DNA of 64,000 nt from Bacteriovorax sp. PP10 (GTDB lineage Bacteria; Bdellovibrionota; Bacteriovoracia; Bacteriovoracales; Bacteriovoracaceae): the NCBI RefSeq assembly GCF_035013165.1, contig NZ_JAYGJQ010000001.1, forward strand, positions 682,001 to 746,000. Direction: 5' to 3'. Made by a program: the position numbers and the translations under genes. Below the pieces are notes generated by a model that searched no databases, was not told the DNA's origin, and saw nothing but the letters and a program-made list of their open reading frames with translations. Below, piece by piece: positions 16,771 through 25,683 of the stretch. Each line of letters begins with the position of its first letter. The stretch's first letter is position 1.

Positions 16771-17850
16771 ATGCGAGAGATGGAATGTGTACGACAAAAT
16801 CCGGCCCAGGATGAGTATTTAAAGAGACTGCTGAAAGAAGCAGGCCTAACGGCTAAGTTTATTTCATGGGAGGATTCAAAAATCTCTAGCAACTCACCAT
16901 TGTTATTAATGGTGGATGAAGATCATGTAGATGCTCTGATTGAAATCGCCGAAGAGCGCGATTTAAAATTAATCGTAGGGTTAAATGCCAGAAGAGAATT
17001 TAAATTAGTTTCTCAGTTGAAAAATCACTTCGATAAAATTTTTGGTTTCATCGATATGTCTCAGGAGATTGATTACAATACTCCTATTTTAAAAAACTAT
17101 GTAAACATGAATTTTTCAGCGAGTGCAGTAAGTTTAGGTAAACTAGCTTCTGACTTAGATAAAATCCATGAGTTCACAAAAAGTGAATTGTTTAGAGTAA
17201 AAGATCTTCACGATAGACTTGTGAAAGTAAGAGTCGACACATTAAAAGGTGTCACTGTTACCAGTAAATTTATGGCCGGAGAAAAAAGCGGTGGTGAATT
17301 CTTCGATATGATTCAAACGGATCACAATTTTCTTTTCATCCAGGCCGGAAGTGATAGTTATATTCTTTCTTCACTTATTTTAAATGAAATGGAAGTCTTG
17401 AAACTTTCTCTTCCTACAACAAGTGTAAAAGCTCAGAGTGAACACTTTGAAAAAATGATTAAGCACCATGCTTCTGAAACAGGAGCTGAACTCAATTATT
17501 GCATCATCAATGTTGATACCAAAACATTGCAAGCTGATTGTCAGTTTCAGGGGAAAGGGTATCTGTACTATCAAAACGACCTGCTTGATTTTTCTCAACC
17601 TGTCAGACTAAAGATGAAGCCTTCGGATAAGTTCTATTTGCTGTCACATGGGGCGCTTAAAAATCTTACTGAGCTTAATCCCAATCTTTCAGTTAAAAAT
17701 TTCTACAAAGAAAATGCAGATAAGAACACTCGTGATCTTATCAATGAATTCTTTTTTGAAGTCTCAAGAAATAAGACCGGGAATTTTTTGATTTATGATG
17801 CATTAATGACGGTGATTGAGGTTGAACAAAAAACTCTTTATCAACTTTAA
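16771..17850 (+). CDS. SpoIIE/PP2C-like protein with degenerate active site
   Basis: 359 residues starting at ATG with an AAGGAG site. Residues 1-125 look like a divergent receiver-type fold (LLLMVDEDHVDAL, LKLIVGLNARREFK). Residues about 165-355 resemble the SpoIIE/RsbU phosphatase domain: MAGEKSGGEFFDMIQ corresponds to the GGDFYD motif, then FLFIQAGSDSYILSSLIL stands where GDVxGHG is expected. The metal-binding Asp and the GHG are missing there, so it may be a pseudophosphatase that binds partners such as an anti-sigma or anti-anti-sigma protein. Its divergent neighbour is an HD-GYP protein. The domain call is by motif similarity only. Confidence 0.65.
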   Translation: MREMECVRQNPAQDEYLKRLLKEAGLTAKFISWEDSKISSNSPLLLMVDEDHVDALIEIAEERDLKLIVGLNARREFKLVSQLKNHFDKIFGFIDMSQEIDYNTPILKNYVNMNFSASAVSLGKLASDLDKIHEFTKSELFRVKDLHDRLVKVRVDTLKGVTVTSKFMAGEKSGGEFFDMIQTDHNFLFIQAGSDSYILSSLILNEMEVLKLSLPTTSVKAQSEHFEKMIKHHASETGAELNYCIINVDTKTLQADCQFQGKGYLYYQNDLLDFSQPVRLKMKPSDKFYLLSHGALKNLTELNPNLSVKNFYKENADKNTRDLINEFFFEVSRNKTGNFLIYDALMTVIEVEQKTLYQL

Positions 17851-17866
17851 TTATTAGTGAGAATGA

Positions 17867-19570
17867 ATGGTGAAGGGTAGATTCCATAGATTAACAAATA
17901 CACTTGAAAAGGTTAGATGTTTTACCCTATGTGTTTCTATCCTGATACCTTCCCTGCCACTTTCTTTTGCGCAGGCAGCACAAGTTGATTCCCGTGATCA
18001 ATTGATTCATGCGACTGGACTGCTTTTAACAACTCCCGGTAATGCTGAAGTCGCAAAAAACGTCCTTTCAAAAACCAAAGAAATGTTACGTGATCATGCT
18101 ACTGATTTTAAATCACCAGAAAATCAAGAAGCGTTGAGGTTATCTGCTCAGGCCTTGAATGTTCATAAAATAAAATCCCTTTTTGATAAATGTATTAACA
18201 GTAATTCGCGTGCAAAAGACTTAAGCCAAAGAGTCGTTGAATCTGCAAGTCAGGCGAAACTAGAAATTGACCCTTGCCGCTTTTTTAAGAATCCCACTGA
18301 ATTAAAAACTCTGGATAAATTTGACCAACAACTTGCAAAACATATGGAAAGCCGAGTGCAAGAGCTGGCACTGGTTCAGAGTCAAAAAAACTTCGCCAGA
18401 ACATACGCTTACTGGGAAAGAAGAATAGATAATGGGACGGAAACTCAAACACTAAGTGATGTATGTAAAAAAATAGACTGTAGTTTCAAAGAAAAAAAGA
18501 ATTTGAAAAATGCAGAAGATGAATTTTTAAGTCGCTGGCCTCAAAGTGAAAGAAAAAAGAACCCCGAAGATATCGCTAAAATTCTCAATGAAAAACTAAA
18601 GATTGCTCCGGAAAAACGTGACCTCAAGTCACAAGATGAATTACTTCTTTTTACAAAAACTCTAAAAGATAAAAAAGTGATTAGTAAAAAAGATGTCCTG
18701 GACGCTCAGACAGAAGTGAAGGGTTTATTAGAAGGCCAGATTCAATCAGTTCGAAATATGAACTTAAAAGAACTCGTGAAAACTAATCCAGCAGCACTGG
18801 GAAAAGTTTTATTAGAGAGGCCTGAGCTGACGGCCATTATCTGCAATACCATCAATCAAATTGCTGAAACAGAAGAAGATGAAGCGACATGGAACAAAGT
18901 TTATCTTTGGGGTGGGATTATCGTTGGTGGAGCTCTGTTAGTTACAGGAATTGGAGCAGGTGTCGGTGCTGTCGTTTTAAGTGGGACTGCAATGGCCGGA
19001 ACATTAGTTACGGTCGCCACAGCTTCTGCCATTGCCGGTACGGCCATTGGGGTAGGAGACACGCTTTATTCCGGTAATAAATCCATTCAGGCCAGCAATG
19101 AAGCTTTGGCCTTAAGAGCAAGTTTAATCAGTCGCAATGGTGATAAGCAAACAAGTGTCGAGGCCGATGAAAAAATGGAAGAGGCATGGAGTGAACTTAC
19201 TTCAGCAGGGATTGGAGCTGTCAGCATCATTCCTTTTGGGACCATTTGGAAAGTCATGAACAAGACGGCCCAGGTTTCAAGAGTAGGAAGTCTTGCTAAA
19301 GTTGAAAGCATGGCCATGAAAGATAAAACAGAGGCCATTAAAAGTTTAGGAAAAACGATTCGCGAACTCAATGACCCGCAAATGGAAAAGATTTTAATCA
19401 ACGCCAGATCACAAGTGACAGATGAAGAGTATGGATCTTTCCTGGGACAATTATCTCAGCTCAATCCAGATCAGCGCCTTTTGGTCATGACTCGCATGAA
19501 GGCCCATCCTGAGAAAGTAAGCGAGGCCATTAGAAAAGGTGCGGAAAATGGTAAGGAGCTTTGCCAATGA
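17867..19570 (+). CDS. Exported/membrane protein of unknown function, 567 aa
   Basis: I do not recognise a family. An N-terminal hydrophobic signal (residues about 17-37, ending SLPLSFAQA) is followed by a charged, helical Lys/Glu-rich region to about residue 335. A long glycine/alanine-rich hydrophobic stretch at about 342-400 ([16 protein letters not shown], then [17 protein letters not shown]) probably forms two membrane or hairpin helices. A helical tail ends [17 protein letters not shown]. Its stop overlaps the ATG of the J-domain gene (ATGA), so the two proteins are very likely made together and may be chaperone and client. Confidence 0.7.
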   Translation: MVKGRFHRLTNTLEKVRCFTLCVSILIPSLPLSFAQAAQVDSRDQLIHATGLLLTTPGNAEVAKNVLSKTKEMLRDHATDFKSPENQEALRLSAQALNVHKIKSLFDKCINSNSRAKDLSQRVVESASQAKLEIDPCRFFKNPTELKTLDKFDQQLAKHMESRVQELALVQSQKNFARTYAYWERRIDNGTETQTLSDVCKKIDCSFKEKKNLKNAEDEFLSRWPQSERKKNPEDIAKILNEKLKIAPEKRDLKSQDELLLFTKTLKDKKVISKKDVLDAQTEVKGLLEGQIQSVRNMNLKELVKTNPAALGKVLLERPELTAIICNTINQIAETEEDEATWNKVYLWGGIIVGGALLVTGIGAGVGAVVLSGTAMAGTLVTVATASAIAGTAIGVGDTLYSGNKSIQASNEALALRASLISRNGDKQTSVEADEKMEEAWSELTSAGIGAVSIIPFGTIWKVMNKTAQVSRVGSLAKVESMAMKDKTEAIKSLGKTIRELNDPQMEKILINARSQVTDEEYGSFLGQLSQLNPDQRLLVMTRMKAHPEKVSEAIRKGAENGKELCQ

Positions 19571-20232
19571 AAAATAAAATTTTTTTCCTGATCGCTCTTT
19601 CACTTTTTTCATTCAAGTGTTTTTCATTTGATAATTACTACAAGATGCTTGGTGTTCCCGAAAACGCCAGCGCTGAAGATATCAAAAAAGGTTATCGTAA
19701 GATGGCGATGAAATATCATCCTGATAGAAATGCAGGAAGTATTGTCGCGGGAGAAATTTTTAAGAAAGTTCAAGGTGCTTATGAAGTGCTATCTGATTCA
19801 TCAAAAAGAGCAGCATTTGATAAACAATTGCGAATGCAACCAAAGGCACAACCTAAAGCTGCTGCTGCCAAAGAAGCGCCAACAAGTACTGCGAGTAAGG
19901 CACAAAAGTACACTTGGGAAAGTTTTGATGAAAAACCAAATGTAAAACCACAACCAAAACAACAAGAAAAAGCGAAAGAGCAAACAGCAGAAGCTAGACC
20001 AGAGGCCAAAACAGAAACGAGGCCAGAGCCTAAGGCGGAAGCAAGAGCAGAAGTAAAACCTACTCCTGAAGCCCCTGTAACAGATGTAAAGACAGCATCT
20101 AAGGTCGAAGCATCAGTCTTAAATCCTGTGCCTGAAAAAGCACCAGTTCGTAATCCAAAACTTGATTTGTACAAGACAGCTCCAAGTTGTAGTAAAGGTT
20201 TTCTTGGAACGGTAATCGATACTCTCATTTAA
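19567..20232 (+). CDS. J-domain protein with a signal peptide
   Basis: 221 residues. After a signal peptide ([20 protein letters not shown]), a full J domain starts: [19 protein letters not shown], then [15 protein letters not shown] with the HPD motif, and [15 protein letters not shown]. The rest is Ala/Lys/Pro/Glu-rich low complexity and ends [15 protein letters not shown] domains stimulate DnaK-type ATPases, which are cytoplasmic, so an exported J domain is odd: either the hydrophobic segment is an inverted anchor leaving the J domain inside, or the partner is not DnaK. ATG 19567 overlaps the stop of the preceding gene; a TTG two codons earlier is unlikely. Confidence 0.85.
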   Translation: MKNKIFFLIALSLFSFKCFSFDNYYKMLGVPENASAEDIKKGYRKMAMKYHPDRNAGSIVAGEIFKKVQGAYEVLSDSSKRAAFDKQLRMQPKAQPKAAAAKEAPTSTASKAQKYTWESFDEKPNVKPQPKQQEKAKEQTAEARPEAKTETRPEPKAEARAEVKPTPEAPVTDVKTASKVEASVLNPVPEKAPVRNPKLDLYKTAPSCSKGFLGTVIDTLI

Positions 20233-20417
20233 TCAGTAAGTATGACTTATTGTAATGTCGCATTTATGACCATTAAAGCGGCCACTTTCTCCATTCTTTG
20301 CTCAACCTATAGTTTTATAACCAATCGAAAGTCTTCATATATACAGCTATTAAATTAGAACTTCGACCCTAAATATATATTTACTTATAAATAGATATTT
20401 TTAACCGATGAACAACT

Positions 20418-23000
20418 ATGAAAATAAGCTTAAAAATTCTTCTCATAATTGTAACCATCCTGGCACTCGCTTCGTGTTCAGCGAAAAAAACTGCGAATCA
20501 AAAATTCAGTTTTAAGGTTGCTGCGCTTCAAACAGGACTTGCACTAAATGGTGGAAGTTTTGTTCGCGCGATTAATGCTTCATCAAGCACACTGATAAAA
20601 TTAGATGCAAATGACTCTGCTGAATTTGAACAAGGAGTTTGGGAATTTCAAACTGTGAGTTTTGAAGGACCAAGCGCTTATGCTGGAAGAAGATTTTGTG
20701 GAAGAGTCGTTGGAGTTAATTTAAATGAAGCTCAAAAAGATATCGCTTTAAATATTTCAGAAGCTAATTGTTATGTAGAACCATTTTTATCTTTAATGAC
20801 TCTGATTAATACTAGTTTTAATGCCACTAATTTCCTTACGATCTCGGCGATCTCTCCAAAGTCAGGGGCCGTTGCCGGTGGAGCAACTGTTACGATTACA
20901 GGCTCAGGATTTGTAAATGGACCAGTTGTTAATATCGGTGGAAATATTTGTACAGGAGTTTCTGTAACAAATAGTACAACGCTTACATGTATGCTTCCTT
21001 CTCATGCTCTTGGAGCAGTGACCGTTACTGTAACGAATCCCGATTCACAAACAACAAGTGCAGCTAATTTTTTTACTTATAAAGTCAGACCCTCTATTAC
21101 AAATCTTACTCCCTCTACAGGTCCAATCGCAGGTGGAACGTCTGTTACGATTACGGGGACAGGTTTTGTGGCCGGAGCAACTGTTACATTCGGTGGAAAT
21201 CAATGTTCAGTCCCGATTGCGACAAGCTCAACTAGCATCACATGTACGACTCCTTCTTTTCCAGCTGGCCCGGTTGATGTGATTGTGACAAATCCAGATA
21301 ATCAAATCAGTACTGCAATCACGTTTACTTATTTACCAGTGCCTATGATTAGTAGTATTACACCAAACTATGGTTCAACTAGTGGTGGAACAAGTATCAC
21401 TATTTCTGGAACTGGATTTACATCTGTTTCAAGTTTAACTATTGGCGGTTCTGTATGTAACACCGTCGTTGTGGTGAATCCGAACCAAATAACTTGTACA
21501 ACCATTGCTCATGCAGCTGGATTATTCGATACCATAATTACAAGTAACGATGGGCAAACATCAACTTTTGCCAGCTCCTTTACTTTTAATCCTCCTCCAG
21601 CTGTATCAAGTCTTGATAAAAACTCCGGCCCATTGGCAGGAGGACAATTAATTACGATAAATGGTTCTGGATTTGTAAATGGAACTGCTGTTGAAATTGG
21701 TGGAATACCATGTGTTGGAATAAGTTTCATTAATTCTACGACTCTAACATGTACGCCGGCATCGAATAGTGCTGGTCCAAAAACATTAATCGTCACGAAT
21801 CCTGATACTCAATTTAATAGCTACCCAAATTTTTACATTTATAAGCCACCATTCGTATCGACATGGCAAACCGATGCTCCAAGTGAAAGTATCACTCTTC
21901 CTTTGGTTGGAGGTCTTAACTACAACTTCATCGTCGATTGGGGTGATGGTTCACCAAACAACTCAGTTACCGCTTATACGACACCGACTCATACATATGC
22001 TAATGCCGGAACTTATACTGTGACTATCAATGGAACTTTAGAAGGCTGGAGTTTTGCCAACACTGGTTCAAAATTAAATATTAAGAGTGTTGTAGATCTT
22101 GGTGATATGGGATGGAAAAATTTAAGTTTAGCATTCTATGGATGTACTAATTTAACATCTTTCGCTGGTGGGGTTACTACAAATGTAACGGACATGAGTG
22201 GAATGTTTAAAGGGGCAACTTCGCTAACAAATTTAAATGTCTCATCATTCAATACAACGAACGTTACAAATATGAATAATATGTTTTATGGCCTTTCATC
22301 ACTGGCTACAATAAATCTATCAGGATTTAATACTTCGAATGTCACTAATATGTCGTATATGTTTTACGGTTCAACGTATCTAACTTCGGTAAATGTTTCT
22401 TCATTTAATACTTCTAATGTAACAAATATGTCCTTTATGTTTGGACATACAAATATTTTACCATCCCTGAGTGTGGCCAATTTCAATACTTCAAATGTTA
22501 CAGACATGACAAATATGTTTGAGCAGGCTTCACAATTAACAAGTTTAGATTTATCAAATTTTGATACTACGAATGTTACAAGCATGTCGAACATGTTTAA
22601 TAATGCTTACTCTATGACGACTTTAAATGTTTCAAGTTTTAATACAGCTAACGTGACAACTATGTTTCAAATGTTTGCCAATATGGGACAGTTGACAAGT
22701 CTGAATGTTGGAAGTTTTAATACTGCGAAAGTGACAACTATGCAGGGGATGTTTGATGGCGCTTCAAAAGTAACAACTCTTAATCTATCAAATTTTAATA
22801 CTTCATTAGTAACAAATATGTCTCGCATGTTTTACGGTACGGCCTACTTAACAAGTTTAAATACTACTGGATGGGATCTTGGTTTAGCGCCAACAAGTGT
22901 AGATATCTTCACTAATAAAAACCCAGGACTGGTTGTCTCTTGTGATATCGGTGGAACACCTGGAACGGGAACATTCTTTGCTTTAGCGTGTGCTCCATAA
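20418..23000 (+). CDS. Surface lipoprotein with IPT/TIG, PKD and BspA-type repeat domains
   Basis: 860 residues. The lipobox is LALASC with the lipidated Cys at residue 20. A module at about 28-118 (KFSFKVAALQTG to ISEANC) also occurs in the lipoprotein at 61380. Four IPT/TIG immunoglobulin-like domains follow at about 143, 223, 307 and 392, each with xxGPxAGGTxVTITGxGF and a Cys pair. A PKD-like domain lies at about 477-555 (VDWGDGSPNN, HTYANAGTYTV). Nine 26-residue DUF285/BspA repeats (FNTSNVTNMSYMF type) end near 822, before a Cys-containing cap. Such proteins are cell-surface adhesins. Upstream, 20233-20417 is AT-rich with no clear signal. The gene ends at a terminator. Confidence 0.92.
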   Translation: MKISLKILLIIVTILALASCSAKKTANQKFSFKVAALQTGLALNGGSFVRAINASSSTLIKLDANDSAEFEQGVWEFQTVSFEGPSAYAGRRFCGRVVGVNLNEAQKDIALNISEANCYVEPFLSLMTLINTSFNATNFLTISAISPKSGAVAGGATVTITGSGFVNGPVVNIGGNICTGVSVTNSTTLTCMLPSHALGAVTVTVTNPDSQTTSAANFFTYKVRPSITNLTPSTGPIAGGTSVTITGTGFVAGATVTFGGNQCSVPIATSSTSITCTTPSFPAGPVDVIVTNPDNQISTAITFTYLPVPMISSITPNYGSTSGGTSITISGTGFTSVSSLTIGGSVCNTVVVVNPNQITCTTIAHAAGLFDTIITSNDGQTSTFASSFTFNPPPAVSSLDKNSGPLAGGQLITINGSGFVNGTAVEIGGIPCVGISFINSTTLTCTPASNSAGPKTLIVTNPDTQFNSYPNFYIYKPPFVSTWQTDAPSESITLPLVGGLNYNFIVDWGDGSPNNSVTAYTTPTHTYANAGTYTVTINGTLEGWSFANTGSKLNIKSVVDLGDMGWKNLSLAFYGCTNLTSFAGGVTTNVTDMSGMFKGATSLTNLNVSSFNTTNVTNMNNMFYGLSSLATINLSGFNTSNVTNMSYMFYGSTYLTSVNVSSFNTSNVTNMSFMFGHTNILPSLSVANFNTSNVTDMTNMFEQASQLTSLDLSNFDTTNVTSMSNMFNNAYSMTTLNVSSFNTANVTTMFQMFANMGQLTSLNVGSFNTAKVTTMQGMFDGASKVTTLNLSNFNTSLVTNMSRMFYGTAYLTSLNTTGWDLGLAPTSVDIFTNKNPGLVVSCDIGGTPGTGTFFALACAP
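22182..22883 (+). repeat. Nine tandem 78-bp coding repeats (BspA/DUF285)
   Basis: The codons for N-V-T-x-M recur at exact 78-base steps from 22182 (22260, 22338, 22416, 22494, 22572, 22650, 22728, 22806). Each unit is 26 residues, FNTxNVTxMxxMFxxxxxLTxLNVSx. DNA identity between units is moderate, so the array is old or under codon drift. Confidence 0.95.
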
Positions 23001-23002
23001 AA

Positions 23003-23024
23003 AAAGGCTCCCGAAGGAGCCTTT
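23003..23024. terminator. Bidirectional intrinsic terminator
   Basis: AAAGGCTCC and GGAGCCTTT form a 9-bp stem around the tetraloop CGAA. It lies between the surface lipoprotein and the convergent transsulfuration operon and can stop both. Confidence 0.92.
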
Positions 23025-23028
23025 AAAA

Positions 23029-24282
23029 TTATACAGCTTTAAAAGCTTCTTCTAAATCTTCAATTAAATCCTGAACGTGCTCAATCCCAACCGATAATCT
23101 AATTAAGTTATCAGTAAGACCAATTGATTCACGAACCTTCTTCGGAACAGAAGCGTGAGTCATGATCGCCGGATGCTCAATTAAACTCTCAACACCACCA
23201 AGACTTTCAGCAAGAGCAAAAAGTTTAACAGTAGATAAGAACTTATTTGATTTTTTAATGTCGCCCTTTAAGAAGAAAGTAATCATCCCGCCAAATCCAA
23301 GCATTTGCTTTTCAGCAATCTCGTATTGTGGATGTGACTTAAGACCAGGATAAACAACTCTCTCAACTTTTGGATGATTTTCTAAATACTCAGCAATGAT
23401 CATCGCGTTCTTCGCGTGAGCTTCCATTCTTACTGCAAGAGTTTTTAATCCTCTTAGCACAAGCCATGAATCAAACGGTGAGTGGCAAGGGCCAATCGAG
23501 TTGTGAAGTGTGAAGAGTTTCTTTCTCGCTTCATCATCATTCATCATAATACATCCACCAACCGCATCACTGTGGCCGTTAAGATATTTCGTCATCGAGT
23601 GAAGAACAAAGTCAGCTCCAAGAACTAAAGGGTTCTGGAAGTATGGACTCATGAAAGTGTTATCAACAACAACCAGTGCTTTTGCTTTTTTAGCAATTTC
23701 AGATACTGCTACGATATCAGTAATTTTTAAAAGTGGGTTCGTTGGAGTTTCAAGCCAGATCATTGCCGGTTTGAATTCTTTCACGGCTTTTTCTACAGCT
23801 TTAGCATTCGTCGTATCGATGAATTTAAAGTTGTGCATATCCTGGAAGATCGTTGTGAACAGGCGGTAAGTTCCACCGTAAACATCGTCACCACAAATAA
23901 TGTTTGATCCCGCTGGAAGATAATGCATTAAAAGCATTTCTGCTGATAATCCAGAAGCTGTCACCACACAGTGCTTAGCTTGCTCTAGAGACGCCAGACA
24001 CTCTTCTAAGCGTGTACGAGTAGGGTTGTGAGAACGTGTGTACTCATAACCTTTGTGGACACCAGGAGCAGACTGAACGTAAGTCGATGTCTGGTAAATT
24101 GGAGGCATGATTGCTCCAGTTACCGGATCCGGTTCTCCACCAACGTGGATTGTTCTTGTCGCGATATCATGGCCAGAGTTTTTAAATCTTACCTTAGCAG
24201 CTGCCTTTGGAGCTATTTTTGGTGCAGCTTTTGCTGGAGCTTTTTTTGCGGGGGCTTTTTTTGTTGTAACTTTTTTTGCCAT
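23029..24282 (-). CDS. Cystathionine gamma-lyase/synthase with a histone H1-like N-terminal tail
   Basis: 417 residues. From about residue 38 it is a standard Cys/Met-metabolism PLP enzyme: TRTIHVGGEPDP, YEYTRSHNPTR, the PLP-phosphate region ASGLSAEM, DNTFMSPYFQNPL, and the PLP lysine in HSMTKYLNGHSDAVGG. By motif alone gamma-lyase and gamma-synthase are not separable. Placement six bases after cystathionine beta-synthase argues for the lyase, making cysteine from cystathionine. The first 30 residues are KKAPAKKAPAK-type Lys/Ala/Pro repeats, foreign to this family and like histone H1 tails. The start has AGGAAG upstream. It is the last gene of the operon. Confidence 0.92.
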   Translation of the reverse strand: MAKKVTTKKAPAKKAPAKAAPKIAPKAAAKVRFKNSGHDIATRTIHVGGEPDPVTGAIMPPIYQTSTYVQSAPGVHKGYEYTRSHNPTRTRLEECLASLEQAKHCVVTASGLSAEMLLMHYLPAGSNIICGDDVYGGTYRLFTTIFQDMHNFKFIDTTNAKAVEKAVKEFKPAMIWLETPTNPLLKITDIVAVSEIAKKAKALVVVDNTFMSPYFQNPLVLGADFVLHSMTKYLNGHSDAVGGCIMMNDDEARKKLFTLHNSIGPCHSPFDSWLVLRGLKTLAVRMEAHAKNAMIIAEYLENHPKVERVVYPGLKSHPQYEIAEKQMLGFGGMITFFLKGDIKKSNKFLSTVKLFALAESLGGVESLIEHPAIMTHASVPKKVRESIGLTDNLIRLSVGIEHVQDLIEDLEEAFKAV

Positions 24283-24288
24283 AACTTC

Positions 24289-25671
24289 CTACATGTTCTC
24301 GCGTTTAGCGATGTAATTTAAAATATCAATATTTGTCAGTAGATTAACCGGTTGCCCTTTATCAGTTACGATTACAACATCTTTTTTAAGAAGTGAATCA
24401 GCAACGTTTGCTAAAAGATCGTTAATATCTACAACTTTGTATTTGTTTGTGTAAGCAAGAGACACTGAATCACTAAGCGAGAATTCCCCGTTAAATAGTG
24501 GCTTCAATAATCCTGTTTCACTCAATACACCTTTAATCACACCTTCTGCGATAACTGGAAGTTGAGAAACACTTTTTTGCTCCATCACTTTTACAGCTTC
24601 ACCGATTGTTGCGTGGTCAGTAATCGAGATCACTTGATTGTTCACTTTTCCAAGGTCAACCAGTAGGTCTTTAATGATTACGTTGAAAGATGAATCGATA
24701 TACCCTTTTGACATCATCCACTCATCGTTGAAGATCTTCGATGTGTATCTGTTTCCTGAGTCAGGAAGGATAACGAGAATTTTCTTTGGTTCTTTTAGAG
24801 TCTTTGCGTATTTAAGTGCGCCAACAACAGCTGATCCACCAGATCCACCAGTGTAAATCCCTTCTTGTTTTAATAGAGCACGTGCCATAAGGAATGATTC
24901 CTTATCACCAACAACGACCCAATCATCAATCACTTTAAAGTCATAGTTTTCTGGAATGAAGTCTTCTCCGATTCCTTCTACAACGTATGAGCGAGCTCCT
25001 GACATATCACCTGTGCGCGCGAACTGAGCAACAATTGACCCTTCAACGTCAACACCAACTGTCGTCAGTTTTGGCATTTTTGTTTTTAGGTAAGTTGAAA
25101 TACCAGTAATCGTTCCACCAGTACCAACACCGGCCATAAATACATCGAAGTCACCTTTAGTTTGTTCGAAAATTTCCGGGCCTGTAGTTGCGATGTGAGT
25201 TTCACGGTTCCAAAGGTTGTCGTATTGATTCACGTAGTACGAATTAGGAATTGTTTCAGCAAGACGTTTTGAAACTGAGTAGTACGATCTAGGATCGTCC
25301 GGCTCAACATCAGTCGGGCACACAACAACTTTTGCACCAAATGATTTTAAGTTGTTCACTTTTTCAACTGATTGTTTATCGGCCATAACGAAAATACATT
25401 TGTATCCGTGTACAGCTGCCCACATCGCCAGACCTACACCAGTGTTACCCGATGTTCCTTCGATGATTGTTCCACCTGGTTTTAGTTTCCCAGCGGCAAT
25501 CGCTCTATCCATGATAAATCCACCGATACGATCTTTAGAAGATCCACCTGGGTTCATGTATTCAAGCTTAACGTAAATTTCTGAATCTACACCTGTCGTT
25601 ACTTTGTTAAGTTTAACGATCGGGGTCCATCCAATGGCATCAATGATGTCTTTCTTCGCACCTGTCATCAT
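24289..25671 (-). CDS. cbs: Cystathionine beta-synthase with C-terminal CBS pair
   Basis: 460 residues. The catalytic PLP domain (about 1-330) starts IGWTPIVKLNKV and holds the PLP lysine in NPGGSSKDRIGG, the SGNTG loop in EGTSGNTGVGLAM, and the phosphate loop GVGTGGTITG. The C-terminus has two CBS motifs (about 345-455; ATIGEAVKVMEQKSVSQLPV and a second ending VTDKGQPVNLLTN), the usual regulatory pair, which in animal enzymes senses S-adenosylmethionine. There is no N-terminal heme region. It condenses serine and homocysteine to cystathionine. The start ATGATG has AAGGAG upstream. It lies between glutamate-cysteine ligase and the gamma-lyase/synthase. Confidence 0.93.
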   Translation of the reverse strand: MMTGAKKDIIDAIGWTPIVKLNKVTTGVDSEIYVKLEYMNPGGSSKDRIGGFIMDRAIAAGKLKPGGTIIEGTSGNTGVGLAMWAAVHGYKCIFVMADKQSVEKVNNLKSFGAKVVVCPTDVEPDDPRSYYSVSKRLAETIPNSYYVNQYDNLWNRETHIATTGPEIFEQTKGDFDVFMAGVGTGGTITGISTYLKTKMPKLTTVGVDVEGSIVAQFARTGDMSGARSYVVEGIGEDFIPENYDFKVIDDWVVVGDKESFLMARALLKQEGIYTGGSGGSAVVGALKYAKTLKEPKKILVILPDSGNRYTSKIFNDEWMMSKGYIDSSFNVIIKDLLVDLGKVNNQVISITDHATIGEAVKVMEQKSVSQLPVIAEGVIKGVLSETGLLKPLFNGEFSLSDSVSLAYTNKYKVVDINDLLANVADSLLKKDVVIVTDKGQPVNLLTNIDILNYIAKRENM

Positions 25672-25683
25672 AAAATATTCTCC

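Noticed and set aside
22182-22883. Regular 78-base repeats that could suggest a CRISPR or minisatellite array
   Set aside because: The repeats are in frame, have no unique spacers and encode a known 26-residue protein repeat.
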